Source: Acidimicrobiia bacterium
GTDB taxonomy: Bacteria; Actinomycetota; Acidimicrobiia; IMCC26256; JAMXLJ01
Length of the DNA: 64,000 nucleotides
Direction: 5' to 3'
Assembly (NCBI GenBank): GCA_035651955.1
Contig: DASRES010000055.1
Coordinates: 1-64,000 of the forward strand
Shown: piece after piece, positions 51,770 to 58,854 of the stretch
How the letters are laid out: every line of letters starts with the position of its first letter
How positions within the stretch are numbered: the stretch's first letter is position 1
Notes under the pieces: model-generated
The model's database searches: none
Told to the model about the DNA's origin: nothing
What the model saw: the letters and a program-made list of their open reading frames with translations, nothing else
Translations under genes and position numbers: made by a program

Positions 51770-52627
51770 ATGGCTTTCGCGCTCGACGAGATCGGCCGGT
51801 GGTCGGACGAGCACGAGTTGACGGTCGATGCCGAGCGTGCGCGCGCGTACGCGGCCGCGACGAACGACCCGATCCCCGCGCACCGCGACGGGGCGCTCGC
51901 CCCGCCGGTGTTCGCGGTCGTCCCGATCTGGGACACGCTCCTCGCGACCGTCACGCGTGTCTGCAGCCCGCAGGCCGCGATGCTCGCCGTGCACGGGGAG
52001 CAGGACATGCGGTTCCACCGCCCGATCGTCCCGGGCATGACGTTGCGTTCACGCGGTGCACCCGTCGGCCTGCACGTCAAGCCGTCGGGCACGACGCTCG
52101 TCAGCCGCTACGAGACGCGCGACGCCTCCGACGGTGAGCTCGTGAACGAGCAGTACTGCGTCACGTTCTTCCGTGGTGTGCAGGCCGACGGCGAGCGCGG
52201 CGACGACGCGCCCGGGCACGAGTTCCCCGGCGCGCTCCCCGGTCAGCCTCCGGCGGGCGAGGTCGTCCAGCACGTCGACGACGACCAGACCTTCCGGTAC
52301 TCGAAGGCGTCCGGCGACCTGATGCCGATCCACCTCGACGACGAGGTCGCGCGGTCGGTCGGCCTCCCCGGCATCATCGTCCACGGACTGTGCACGATGG
52401 CCTTCGTGAGCTGGGGTGCGATCCAGTCGGTCGCCGACGGCGATCCCACGCGGCTGCAGCGGCTCGCGGTCCGCTTCTCGCGTCCGGTCATGCCCGGCGA
52501 GGACATCACGTCGCGGTTCTTCGCGACGAACGAGGGCGAGTCCGGCACGACGAGCTACGGGTTCGAGACGTGCAACCCCGCGGGGGAGGCGGTGCTGCGC
52601 GACGGGCTCGTCGAGGTCGCGCGCTGA
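51770..52627 (+). CDS. MaoC-like double-hotdog hydratase
   Basis: A 285-residue protein. Residues 1-135 resemble the N-terminal MaoC hotdog (ARAYAAATNDPIPAHRDGAL). Residues 155-285 are the catalytic MaoC hotdog with FRYSKASGDLMPIHLDDEVA followed by GLPGIIVHGLCTMAF, the (R)-hydratase D-x4-H motif. Likely an enoyl-CoA hydratase. GAGGGAG precedes the ATG at 51770. It overlaps the next frame by 4 bases. Confidence 0.88.
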   Translation: MAFALDEIGRWSDEHELTVDAERARAYAAATNDPIPAHRDGALAPPVFAVVPIWDTLLATVTRVCSPQAAMLAVHGEQDMRFHRPIVPGMTLRSRGAPVGLHVKPSGTTLVSRYETRDASDGELVNEQYCVTFFRGVQADGERGDDAPGHEFPGALPGQPPAGEVVQHVDDDQTFRYSKASGDLMPIHLDDEVARSVGLPGIIVHGLCTMAFVSWGAIQSVADGDPTRLQRLAVRFSRPVMPGEDITSRFFATNEGESGTTSYGFETCNPAGEAVLRDGLVEVAR

Positions 52628-52911
52628 CCGTCCGGCTCCGGCTCTTCGCCCGGGCCCGCGAGGCCGCGGGCACCGCCGAGGACCGCTACGAGGCCGGCAC
52701 GGTCGGCGAGCTGCTGAGCGAGGCGGTTGCCCGCTACGGCGACGGGTTCGCGGAGGTGCTCGGTGTGTCCCGGGTGTGGGTCAACGGCGACGAGCCGCTC
52801 GCCGGCGACGCGACCACCCTTTCGGACGGCGACGAGGTCGCGGTGCTGCCGCCCGTCAGCGGGGGCTGCCGGGGGCCGGGGCCGGACGGGGGCCCCGTAC
52901 GGCCGGGCTAG
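52624..52911 (+). CDS. MoaD/ThiS-family sulfur-carrier-like protein with apparent CTG start
   Basis: Beta-grasp protein of about 95 residues: TVRLRLFARAREAAGTAEDR at the start, GELLSEAVARYGDGFAEVL, VWVNGDEPLAGDATTLSDGD, then EVAVLPPVSGG. In MoaD/ThiS the GG is the C-terminus used for thiocarboxylation; here 14 more residues follow. No ATG, GTG or TTG fits the domain start. A CTG at 52624 overlaps the MaoC stop (CTGA) and has GAGGT 6 bases upstream, so a CTG start with coupling is inferred. Confidence 0.72.
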   Translation: MTVRLRLFARAREAAGTAEDRYEAGTVGELLSEAVARYGDGFAEVLGVSRVWVNGDEPLAGDATTLSDGDEVAVLPPVSGGCRGPGPDGGPVRPG

Positions 52912-52914
52912 CCT
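52909..52914 (+). promoter_or_regulatory. -10 box of the RsiG-like gene
   Basis: TAGCCT overlaps the stop codon of the MoaD-like gene and lies 9 bases before the GTG at 52924, suggesting a leaderless or near-leaderless transcript independent of the upstream genes. Confidence 0.45.
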
Positions 52915-52923
52915 GAGACCGCC

Positions 52924-53448
52924 GTGGACCAGCAGCGACGCCGCATCGACCGCATCCTCGACCCCGCCTACGTCGCCGACCTCGGCGCGCGCTCCGTCGA
53001 CGACCTGCGGACGATGCGCGACGAGTGCGTGAACGTCGAGACGGAGGTCTCGTACGTGCGCCGGCTCGCGCAGGCCCGGCTCGACATCATCGCCGCGGAG
53101 ATGGAGCGCCGGTCCTCGGGCGGCTCGCTGGGCTCGCTCATCGACGCGCTCCCACGGATCCTGGCCGACGGCGGCCAGCGCGGTCAGCGTGGTGCACCGG
53201 CCAACAGCCACATGCCGCAGCAGCTCGCGCCCGCGATGGACATCGAGTGGACACGCGGGCTCGAGCCGCTCGTCACCGACGCGACGCTGGCGAACCTCCC
53301 CGCCCTGTCCGACGACGAGCTGCGCGAGACGACCGAACGGCTGCGCACGCTCGAGTCCGACGTCTCCGCGACGCGCCGATCGCTGCACCGCGTGATGGAC
53401 GCGATCGAGCACGAGCTCGCGACGCGTCTGCGCGTCGGCCCGTCGTAG
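52924..53448 (+). CDS. rsiG: RsiG-like c-di-GMP-binding anti-sigma factor (WhiG/FliA antagonist)
   Basis: A 174-residue helical protein. The first helix (about 30-62) carries Glu39, Ser43, Arg46, Gln50 and Asp54: exactly E(X)3S(X)2R(X)3Q(X)3D, the c-di-GMP-binding signature of Streptomyces RsiG. The C-terminal helix (about 128-168) carries Glu144, Ser148, Arg151, His155 and Asp159, the same pattern with His for Gln. A Gly/Pro-rich linker (64-105) joins them. In Streptomyces, RsiG bound to c-di-GMP sequesters WhiG. Here the only WhiG-type sigma in view (24945-25934) sits among flagellar genes. Partner identity is inference. An XRE regulator follows after 8 bases. Confidence 0.85.
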   Translation: MDQQRRRIDRILDPAYVADLGARSVDDLRTMRDECVNVETEVSYVRRLAQARLDIIAAEMERRSSGGSLGSLIDALPRILADGGQRGQRGAPANSHMPQQLAPAMDIEWTRGLEPLVTDATLANLPALSDDELRETTERLRTLESDVSATRRSLHRVMDAIEHELATRLRVGPS

Positions 53449-53456
53449 GCGTCGGC

Positions 53457-53852
53457 GTGGCCGCACCCGAGGCCCTCGAGGCGCGCCTGCGCGAGCTCGG
53501 CGCGTTCATCCGTGACCAACGCCGTCGCGACCGGCTGTCGTTGCGGAAGCTGAGCGAGCTCGCGGGGATCTCGAACCCGTACCTGAGCCAGATCGAGCGG
53601 GGTCTGCGCAAGCCGAGCGCGGAGATCCTGCAGGCGATCGCGCGCGGTCTGCAGATCTCGGCCGAGACGCTGTACGTGCAGGCCGGGATCCTCGACGAGC
53701 GCGACGACACGCCCGACCTCGTCGCCGCGATCCGCGGTGACCCGACCATCACCGACGGGCAGAAGCAGGCGCTCGTCGAGATCTACCGGTCGTTCCAGCG
53801 CGAGGCCGGGCTCCACGGCGAGCGGGCCGCCGGCGACGTACGGGACGGTTGA
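53457..53852 (+). CDS. XRE-family DNA-binding protein
   Basis: A 131-residue regulator with a helix-turn-helix near 20-75: LRKLSELAGISNPYLSQIER and GLRKPSAEILQAIARGLQIS. The tail DLVAAIRGDPTITDGQKQAL plus LVEIYRSFQREAG is typical of a small actinobacterial group. Start GTG at 53457 lies 8 bases after the rsiG stop, so the two are probably co-transcribed. Target unknown. Confidence 0.88.
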   Translation: MAAPEALEARLRELGAFIRDQRRRDRLSLRKLSELAGISNPYLSQIERGLRKPSAEILQAIARGLQISAETLYVQAGILDERDDTPDLVAAIRGDPTITDGQKQALVEIYRSFQREAGLHGERAAGDVRDG

Positions 53853-53885
53853 GCCGGGGGTACCCTGGCTACGATCCCCGGCGGC

Positions 53886-55124
53886 ATGGTCCGGCGTCTC
53901 GGGATCCTCAGCGTGCACACGTCGCCGCTCGCGCAGCCGGGCACGGGCGACGGCGGGGGGCTCAACGTGTACGTGCACGCGCTCGCGTCGTCGCTCGCGC
54001 GCGCGGGCGTCGAGTGCGACGTGCTGACGCGCGCCGACCGTCCCGGTCTGCGGCCCGTCGTCGACGTCGAGCCCGGCTTCCGTGTGGTCCATCTGGCGGC
54101 CGGGCCGCGCGCGCCCGTCCCGAAGCATGCGCTCGACGAGCTCGTCGACGAGCTCGTCGACGCGACGCTCGCACACCAGCGGGACGCGCACGTCGAGTAC
54201 GACGTCCTGCACGGGAACTACTGGATCTCGGGCGCGGTCGGCCACCGTCTCAAGCACCAGCTCGACGTCCCGCTCGCGTCGACGTTCCACACGCTCGCGC
54301 GGGTCAAGGCGTCCGCCGGCGTCGACGGCTCGGACGACGCGCGCGACCGTGCACGCGTCGAGCAGGAGGTGATCGGCTGCAGCGACCTGCTGTGCGCGTC
54401 GACTGTCGAGGAGCGCGACCAGCTCGTCGACCTCTACGCCGCGGACCCCGAGCGCGTGGAGATCGTCCCGCCCGGCGTCGACCACGAGCTGTTCTCGCCC
54501 GGCGACGACGTGGACCGCGCGCGTGCGCGCGACGCGCTCGGCGTCGGTGACCGGCGGGTGCTCTTGTTCGTCGGGCGCATCCAGCCGTTGAAGGGTGCGG
54601 ACCTCGCGATCGAGACGCTCGCCGCGCTCGACGACCCACGCTCGCTGCTCCTCGTCGTGGGCGGTCCGAGCGGCGCGGACGGCGACCGCGAGCTCGCGCA
54701 TCTCCGCGACGTCGCCCGCGCGCTGGGCGTCGACCACCAGGTTCGCTTCGTGCCGCCGCAGCGCCATGGCAGGTTGCGCGCGTTCTATCGCGCGGCAGAC
54801 GTCTGCCTCGTGCCGTCACGCAGCGAGTCGTTCGGCCTCGTCGCGCTCGAAGCGGCCGCGTGCGGGACACCCGTCGTCGCCACGGCCGTCGGCGGTCTGC
54901 GCTCGCTGGTCGACGACGGCCAGACGGGGTTCCTCGTCACCGAGCGCGATCCCGTCGCGTTCGCGACGCCGGTCGCGGTGCTCCTCGACGCCCCCGACGT
55001 CGCCCGAGAGCTCGGCGTCGCCGCGCACGCGCGCTCGCGCCGCTACTCGTGGAGCATCACCGCGGGCCGGCTCCGGCGGCTGTACGCCGATCTCGCCGCC
55101 CGCGAGCCCGTCCAGTGCGCGTGA
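53886..55124 (+). CDS. mshA: MshA-like GT4 glycosyltransferase (mycothiol synthesis)
   Basis: Transfers GlcNAc from UDP-GlcNAc to inositol 3-phosphate, the first step of mycothiol synthesis. The 412 residues have the GT4 layout: LGILSVHTSPLAQPGTGDGG and GLNVYV at the N-terminus, STFHTLARVKA near 132, FVGRIQPLKGADLAIETLA near 230 and EX7E in SRSESFGLVALEAAACGTPV near 313. Synteny with a YbjN gene next door supports mshA. A TACGAT box lies 10 bases before the ATG. Confidence 0.9.
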   Translation: MVRRLGILSVHTSPLAQPGTGDGGGLNVYVHALASSLARAGVECDVLTRADRPGLRPVVDVEPGFRVVHLAAGPRAPVPKHALDELVDELVDATLAHQRDAHVEYDVLHGNYWISGAVGHRLKHQLDVPLASTFHTLARVKASAGVDGSDDARDRARVEQEVIGCSDLLCASTVEERDQLVDLYAADPERVEIVPPGVDHELFSPGDDVDRARARDALGVGDRRVLLFVGRIQPLKGADLAIETLAALDDPRSLLLVVGGPSGADGDRELAHLRDVARALGVDHQVRFVPPQRHGRLRAFYRAADVCLVPSRSESFGLVALEAAACGTPVVATAVGGLRSLVDDGQTGFLVTERDPVAFATPVAVLLDAPDVARELGVAAHARSRRYSWSITAGRLRRLYADLAAREPVQCA

Positions 55125-55140
55125 CGTGGTTGCCTCGGCG

Positions 55141-55593
55141 ATGACGGGCGACGATCTGCTCGACCTCGACGCCGCGCACGCACTCGTCGACGCGCAGCTG
55201 TTCGGGCCCGTGCGCGACGAGCCGGCCGTCCAGCACGTCGAGTACGACCCCGAGATCCGGCGCTGGTACGTCCGCTTCGGCTGCGAGGGTCGCGACGCGG
55301 CGACGATCTACTTCGACCTCCACCAGCGCACGCTGCGCTACGAGCTCTACTTCATGCCCGACCCGCCCCGGAACCGCCTCGAGCTGTACGAGTGGTTGCT
55401 CCACCGCAACCACACGATGTACGGGGCGAGGTTCTCGCTCGGCCCCGACGGCGACGTCTATCTCGTGGGCCGGTTGGCGCTCGAGCACCTCACGGAGTGG
55501 GAGCTCGACCGGATCGTCGGCGTCCTGTTCGAGCTCGTCGAGCAGTGGTTCCAGCCCGCGATCCGCCTCGGGTTCGGCCCGCCGAGAGCCTGA
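55141..55593 (+). CDS. YbjN/type III chaperone-like protein
   Basis: A 150-residue protein with the YbjN-like alpha/beta pattern (VDAQLFGPVRDEPAVQHVEY, WYVRFGCEGRDAATIYFDLH, YGARFSLGPDGDVYLVGRLA, WELDRIVGVLFELVEQWF). In mycobacteria the same gene follows mshA. Function unknown. Confidence 0.85.
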   Translation: MTGDDLLDLDAAHALVDAQLFGPVRDEPAVQHVEYDPEIRRWYVRFGCEGRDAATIYFDLHQRTLRYELYFMPDPPRNRLELYEWLLHRNHTMYGARFSLGPDGDVYLVGRLALEHLTEWELDRIVGVLFELVEQWFQPAIRLGFGPPRA

Positions 55594-55612
55594 CGGCGCC
55601 CACGGCGCCGTC
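55592..55612. terminator. Hairpin after the YbjN-like gene
   Basis: GACGGCGCC, loop CAC, GGCGCCGTC: a perfect 9-base-pair stem that includes the stop codon. GCGTCG-rich sequence follows. The next 190 bases to proC hold no gene that I recognise. Confidence 0.6.
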
Positions 55613-55790
55613 TCACGATGCGTCGCGTTGCGTCGTGTCGCGTCGGGTTGCGTGACGGTACGGATTGTCGCTACGGTGTACGGGTCGTTGCCGACGGGTA
55701 GCGACTGCAGGGCCCGAGGTGCAGGAGGCCCCGCCGTTCGGGGAAGTGCGGCGGGTCCGAGCGTTCCTCGGGCCCTCTCGCGCCCCGGGT

Positions 55791-55796
55791 TACGGT
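55791..55796 (+). promoter_or_regulatory. -10 box of proC, leaderless type
   Basis: TACGGT, 6 bases before the GTG at 55803, with no Shine-Dalgarno. Confidence 0.5.
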
Positions 55797-55802
55797 GGCG
55801 CC

Positions 55803-56612
55803 GTGACCCGCACGGCGCTCCTCGGCGGCGGCCGCATGGGCGAGGCCCTGCTCGCCGGGCTGCTCGACGCCGGGTGGGAGGCCGACCAGCTCGCCGTGGC
55901 GGAGGTCGAGCCCGACCGGCGCCAGGCGCTCCAGCAGCGGTTCCCGGGCGCCCGGGTCGTGCCGAGCCCGGCCTGGGCGGTGGCCGACGCCGACGTCGTC
56001 GTCGTCGCGGTCAAGCCGGGCGACGTGGCGACCGCCCTCGGCGCCGCCGCGCAGAGCCTGGGCGACGACACGCTGGTGCTCTCGATCGCGGCCGGCGTGA
56101 CGATCGCGGAGCTCGAGCGCCTCGCACCGGGCCGGCCCGTCATCCGGGCGATGCCGAACACGCCCGCGCTCGTGCGCCGGGGCGCCGCCGCAATCGCGCC
56201 CGGATCGGCCGCCCGCGACCCGCACCTGAGCCTCGCCGAGCGGCTGCTCGGCGCGGTCGGCGTCGTCGTGCGCGTCCCCGAGACGTTGCTCGACGCCGTG
56301 ACCGGCCTCTCGGGGTCCGGTCCCGCGTACCTGTTCCTCGTCGCGGAGGCGCTCGTGGAGGCGGGCGTGCTCGTCGGTCTCCCGCGCGCGACCGCGTCGA
56401 CGCTCGTCGTCGAGACGCTTCTCGGCGCGGCGACGTTGCTCGCGGAGGGCGACGAGGGGCCCGAAGCGCTGCGCGCGGCGGTCACGTCGCCGGGCGGGAC
56501 GACGGCCGCCGGCGTGCACATGCTCGAGCAGCGCGCGGTGCGCGCCGCGTTCGTCGAAGCGGTCGTCGCGGCGACCCGGCGCTCGGCCGAGTTGGGACGC
56601 GCGGGGTCGTGA
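55803..56612 (+). CDS. proC: Pyrroline-5-carboxylate reductase
   Basis: Last step of proline synthesis, NAD(P)H-dependent. The 269 residues include the Rossmann start TRTALLGGGRMGEALLAGLL, VVVAVKPGDV, VIRAMPNTPALVRRGAAAI, and the C-terminal signature DAVTGLSGSGPAYLFLVAEA plus VTSPGGTTAAGVHMLE. The leaderless GTG gives the family start. Confidence 0.96.
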   Translation: MTRTALLGGGRMGEALLAGLLDAGWEADQLAVAEVEPDRRQALQQRFPGARVVPSPAWAVADADVVVVAVKPGDVATALGAAAQSLGDDTLVLSIAAGVTIAELERLAPGRPVIRAMPNTPALVRRGAAAIAPGSAARDPHLSLAERLLGAVGVVVRVPETLLDAVTGLSGSGPAYLFLVAEALVEAGVLVGLPRATASTLVVETLLGAATLLAEGDEGPEALRAAVTSPGGTTAAGVHMLEQRAVRAAFVEAVVAATRRSAELGRAGS

Positions 56613-56760
56613 CGCGCGTGCCGCACGAGTACGCGCGTCACACGCGCGTCGACAGCGGCAACACTGACCCGCTGATCGTCACGGATCACACCACGCACGC
56701 TGGACACCAGGAATCTCCCGGCGTACCCTCGCCGAGGCGGACGGAGTTGTGGGGTGACCG

Positions 56761-56955
56761 GTGAGCCAGTCCTTCTCGAAGGCCCGATTCCTGACCGTGC
56801 AGGAGGTCGCAGACCTCATGCGCGTGTCGTCGATGACCGTGTACCGGCTGATCAAGGCGGGTGACCTGCCGGCCGTGCGCGTCGGGCGCTCGTTCCGCGT
56901 GCGCGAGGAGGACGTCGACCGCTACCTCGGCTCGCGCTACACGGAGGCCGGGTAA
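56761..56955 (+). CDS. BldC/excisionase-like small HTH protein
   Basis: A 64-residue MerR/AlpA-type DNA-binding protein: FLTVQEVADLMRVSSMTVYR is the HTH, followed by LIKAGDLPAVRVGRSFRVRE with the winged basic segment. A gene of this type commonly follows proC in actinobacteria. GGGGTG precedes the GTG start. The 148 bases between proC and it hold a TACCCT box near 56722 and no other gene. Confidence 0.9.
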   Translation: MSQSFSKARFLTVQEVADLMRVSSMTVYRLIKAGDLPAVRVGRSFRVREEDVDRYLGSRYTEAG

Positions 56956-56966
56956 CCGCTCGCCGC

Positions 56967-57782
56967 GTGCCCGACCGTCTCCCGGTCGTCTCGTTCCTCA
57001 GCGACTACGGGCTCACCGACGAGTTCGTCGGTGTCTGCAAGGCCGTCATCCTCGGGATCGCCCCGCACGTCACCGTCGTCGACATCACGCACGACGTCGC
57101 ACCCCAGGACGTGCGCGCGGGCGCGCTCGCGCTCGTGCGCGCGGTCCAGTACCTCCCGCGCGGGGTGGTCCTCGCGATCGTGGATCCCGGCGTCGGCACG
57201 GACCGGCGGATGGTCGCGGTCGAGGTCGACGACGGGTTCCTCGTCGGGCCGGACAACGGCCTGCTCGCACCCGCCGTCGCAATGGTCGGCGGCGCGCGCA
57301 CGGTCGTCTCCCTCACGAGCGAGGCGCACCGTCTGGACGCGCCAGGTCCGACGTTCGCGGGCCGGGACGTGATGGCGCCCGCGGCCGCGTACCTCGCCGC
57401 CGGGACGCCCCTCACCGAGCTCGGCGAGGTCGTCGACCCGGCCGGTCTCGTCCCCGCCCTCGTCCCGCTGCCACGCGACGAGGACGACGGGCTCGCAGGC
57501 GAGGTGTGGTGGGTCGACCGCTTCGGCAACTGCCAGCTGAACGTCGGCCCCGACGAGCTCGCCGCGACCGGCGCGCGTCCGGGCGAGACCGTCGAGCTGC
57601 GCCTCGGCAACGAGACCCGCATGGCGCGCTGGGTCCACGTGTACGCCGATGCGCGGCCGTCGGAGCTCGTCGTGCTCGTCGACTCCTACGGGATGGTGTC
57701 GATCGCGCTCGACCGGGCGTCGGCCGCCGCGGCGTGCTCGCTGCGCGAGGGCTCGCCGGTCACGATCGTGAAGCGCACCTGA
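56967..57782 (+). CDS. SAM hydroxide adenosyltransferase (DUF62 family)
   Basis: Family enzymes hydrolyse S-adenosylmethionine to adenosine and methionine. The 271 residues have VVSFLSDYGLTDEFVGVCKA near 7-26, DITHDVAPQDVRAGALAL near 39-56, VDPGVGT near 74, VGPDNGLLAPAV near 92 and a C-terminal barrel with VDRFGNCQLNV near 188 and a late DSYGMVSIALDRASAAA. The GTG follows the HTH gene by 11 bases. Confidence 0.92.
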   Translation: MPDRLPVVSFLSDYGLTDEFVGVCKAVILGIAPHVTVVDITHDVAPQDVRAGALALVRAVQYLPRGVVLAIVDPGVGTDRRMVAVEVDDGFLVGPDNGLLAPAVAMVGGARTVVSLTSEAHRLDAPGPTFAGRDVMAPAAAYLAAGTPLTELGEVVDPAGLVPALVPLPRDEDDGLAGEVWWVDRFGNCQLNVGPDELAATGARPGETVELRLGNETRMARWVHVYADARPSELVVLVDSYGMVSIALDRASAAAACSLREGSPVTIVKRT

Positions 57783-57807
57783 TCCGCCGAGGCGCGATGG
57801 CGCCGGT

Positions 57808-57813
57808 TACCCT
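57808..57813 (+). promoter_or_regulatory. -10 box of the 30-residue membrane protein
   Basis: TACCCT lies 6 bases before the GTG at 57820, the same leaderless layout as at proC and the TraR-like gene. Confidence 0.45.
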
Positions 57814-57819
57814 GCGCGC

Positions 57820-57912
57820 GTGCGCCCCGGAACGTCGATCGCGATCGTCGCGCTGCTCGTGATGATCCTCGGTGCCGCGATCGCGCAGTTCGTGTTCCAC
57901 CTCGGCGGCTAG
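57820..57912 (+). CDS. 30-residue single-span membrane microprotein
   Basis: A short frame starting GTG and ending TAG encodes 30 residues: MRPGTSIAIVALLVMILG, then AAIAQFVFHLGG. Residues 6-26 form one hydrophobic helix with a positive N-terminus (Arg2). A TACCCT box lies 6 bases upstream. It stands alone between the SAM hydrolase (37 bases upstream) and the convergent CAP gene (32 bases downstream). Function unknown; the promoter and clean hydrophobic pattern argue that it is real. Confidence 0.6.
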   Translation: MRPGTSIAIVALLVMILGAAIAQFVFHLGG

Positions 57913-57944
57913 CGCGATCGCGCATCACCGCCGCGCCGAGCGCG

Positions 57945-58571
57945 TCAGCTGTCCAACGCGTGCAACCGTGCGATCGCGCGCACCAACGTCGCGGGTGGCG
58001 GCGGCGGAGGCGGCGGAGGCGGTGGCGGCGGTGGTGCGGGGGCCGCCACGGGGGTCGGCGACGCGCCGTTCGAAGCGCTGCGGCTGCGTGTCGCCGACCG
58101 CGAAGACGGGGTTCCGGCCGCGTTCGCGGACGTGCTTGGGGCGGGCTGGGAGGCTGGTTGCATGAACTCCACCGCGACGAACAACGTCCCGTTGGAGCTC
58201 ACGACGCCCACGCCCACGTACCGGAACCCCGGATCTGTGAGATTTCTGTAGTGCGCCGGTGAGGCGACGAACGCCTGCTGGATCGCGCACAGGTTCGGAC
58301 CCATCCCGACGTTCTCGCCGAGGCGGGACCACGGCTCGCTGATCCCGGAGGCCAGGCTCGAGTGCGAGATCGTCCCGGCCGCGGCCATGTGCGCGGCCCA
58401 GCTCGACGCCTTGCCCGTCAGGTTCCCGTCGACGGACAGCGGCGCGAGCCCCTGGCTCGCGCGCAACGAGTTCGTCGCGCCGACGAGGTCGCAGTCCGCG
58501 GTCGCCGCGGTCGTCGGGAGCACAGCGATCGTCGACAGCACGAGCAGTGCTGCCAGCACGATTCGCCGCAT
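57945..58571 (-). CDS. Secreted CAP/SCP-domain protein with polyproline tail
   Basis: A 208-residue exported protein. Signal peptide MRRIVLAALLVLSTIAVLPT with cleavage likely after TAATA. A CAP (SCP/PR-1) domain follows at about 27-140: NSLRASQGLAPLSVDGNLTG, KASSWAAHMAAAGTISHSSL, GENVGMG and HYRNLTDPGFRYVGVGVV contain the usual His/Glu residues. The C-terminus has a Ser/Ala-rich linker, then about 14 consecutive prolines and a short tail. GGGAGG lies 8 bases before the ATG. The 283 bases upstream, divergent from the acyl-CoA ligase, show GC-rich inverted segments but no gene or riboswitch I can support. Confidence 0.9.
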   Translation of the reverse strand: MRRIVLAALLVLSTIAVLPTTAATADCDLVGATNSLRASQGLAPLSVDGNLTGKASSWAAHMAAAGTISHSSLASGISEPWSRLGENVGMGPNLCAIQQAFVASPAHYRNLTDPGFRYVGVGVVSSNGTLFVAVEFMQPASQPAPSTSANAAGTPSSRSATRSRSASNGASPTPVAAPAPPPPPPPPPPPPPPATLVRAIARLHALDS

Positions 58572-58854
58572 CCGGTCGCCTCCCGTCGATGCCTGCCCGC
58601 CTCGGATGCCCTCGGGCGGCACGTCGGGCGCCCGCCTCCGGCAGCCGGCCCGCGTCCCGGGGCCGAGGAAGGTATCGGGCGGATGCGGCCGGACCTTGAG
58701 CTCTGCCGCGCTCGCTGCGGGCCGGGACACCGGCCGGCAGGAGCTCGCCGCTGCGGGCGGCCAAGAGCTGCTCTGGCGGGATGTGGCTCTCGGAACCGAG
58801 GGTTGACGGCTGGTCGCTACGATCCCGGCCCGTGCTTGGGGGAGGGGCGGGGCG

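Noticed and set aside
58572-58854. Possible c-di-AMP (ydaO-type) riboswitch before the CAP protein
   Set aside because: GC-rich inverted segments exist, but I could not place the conserved core sequences of that class on either strand.
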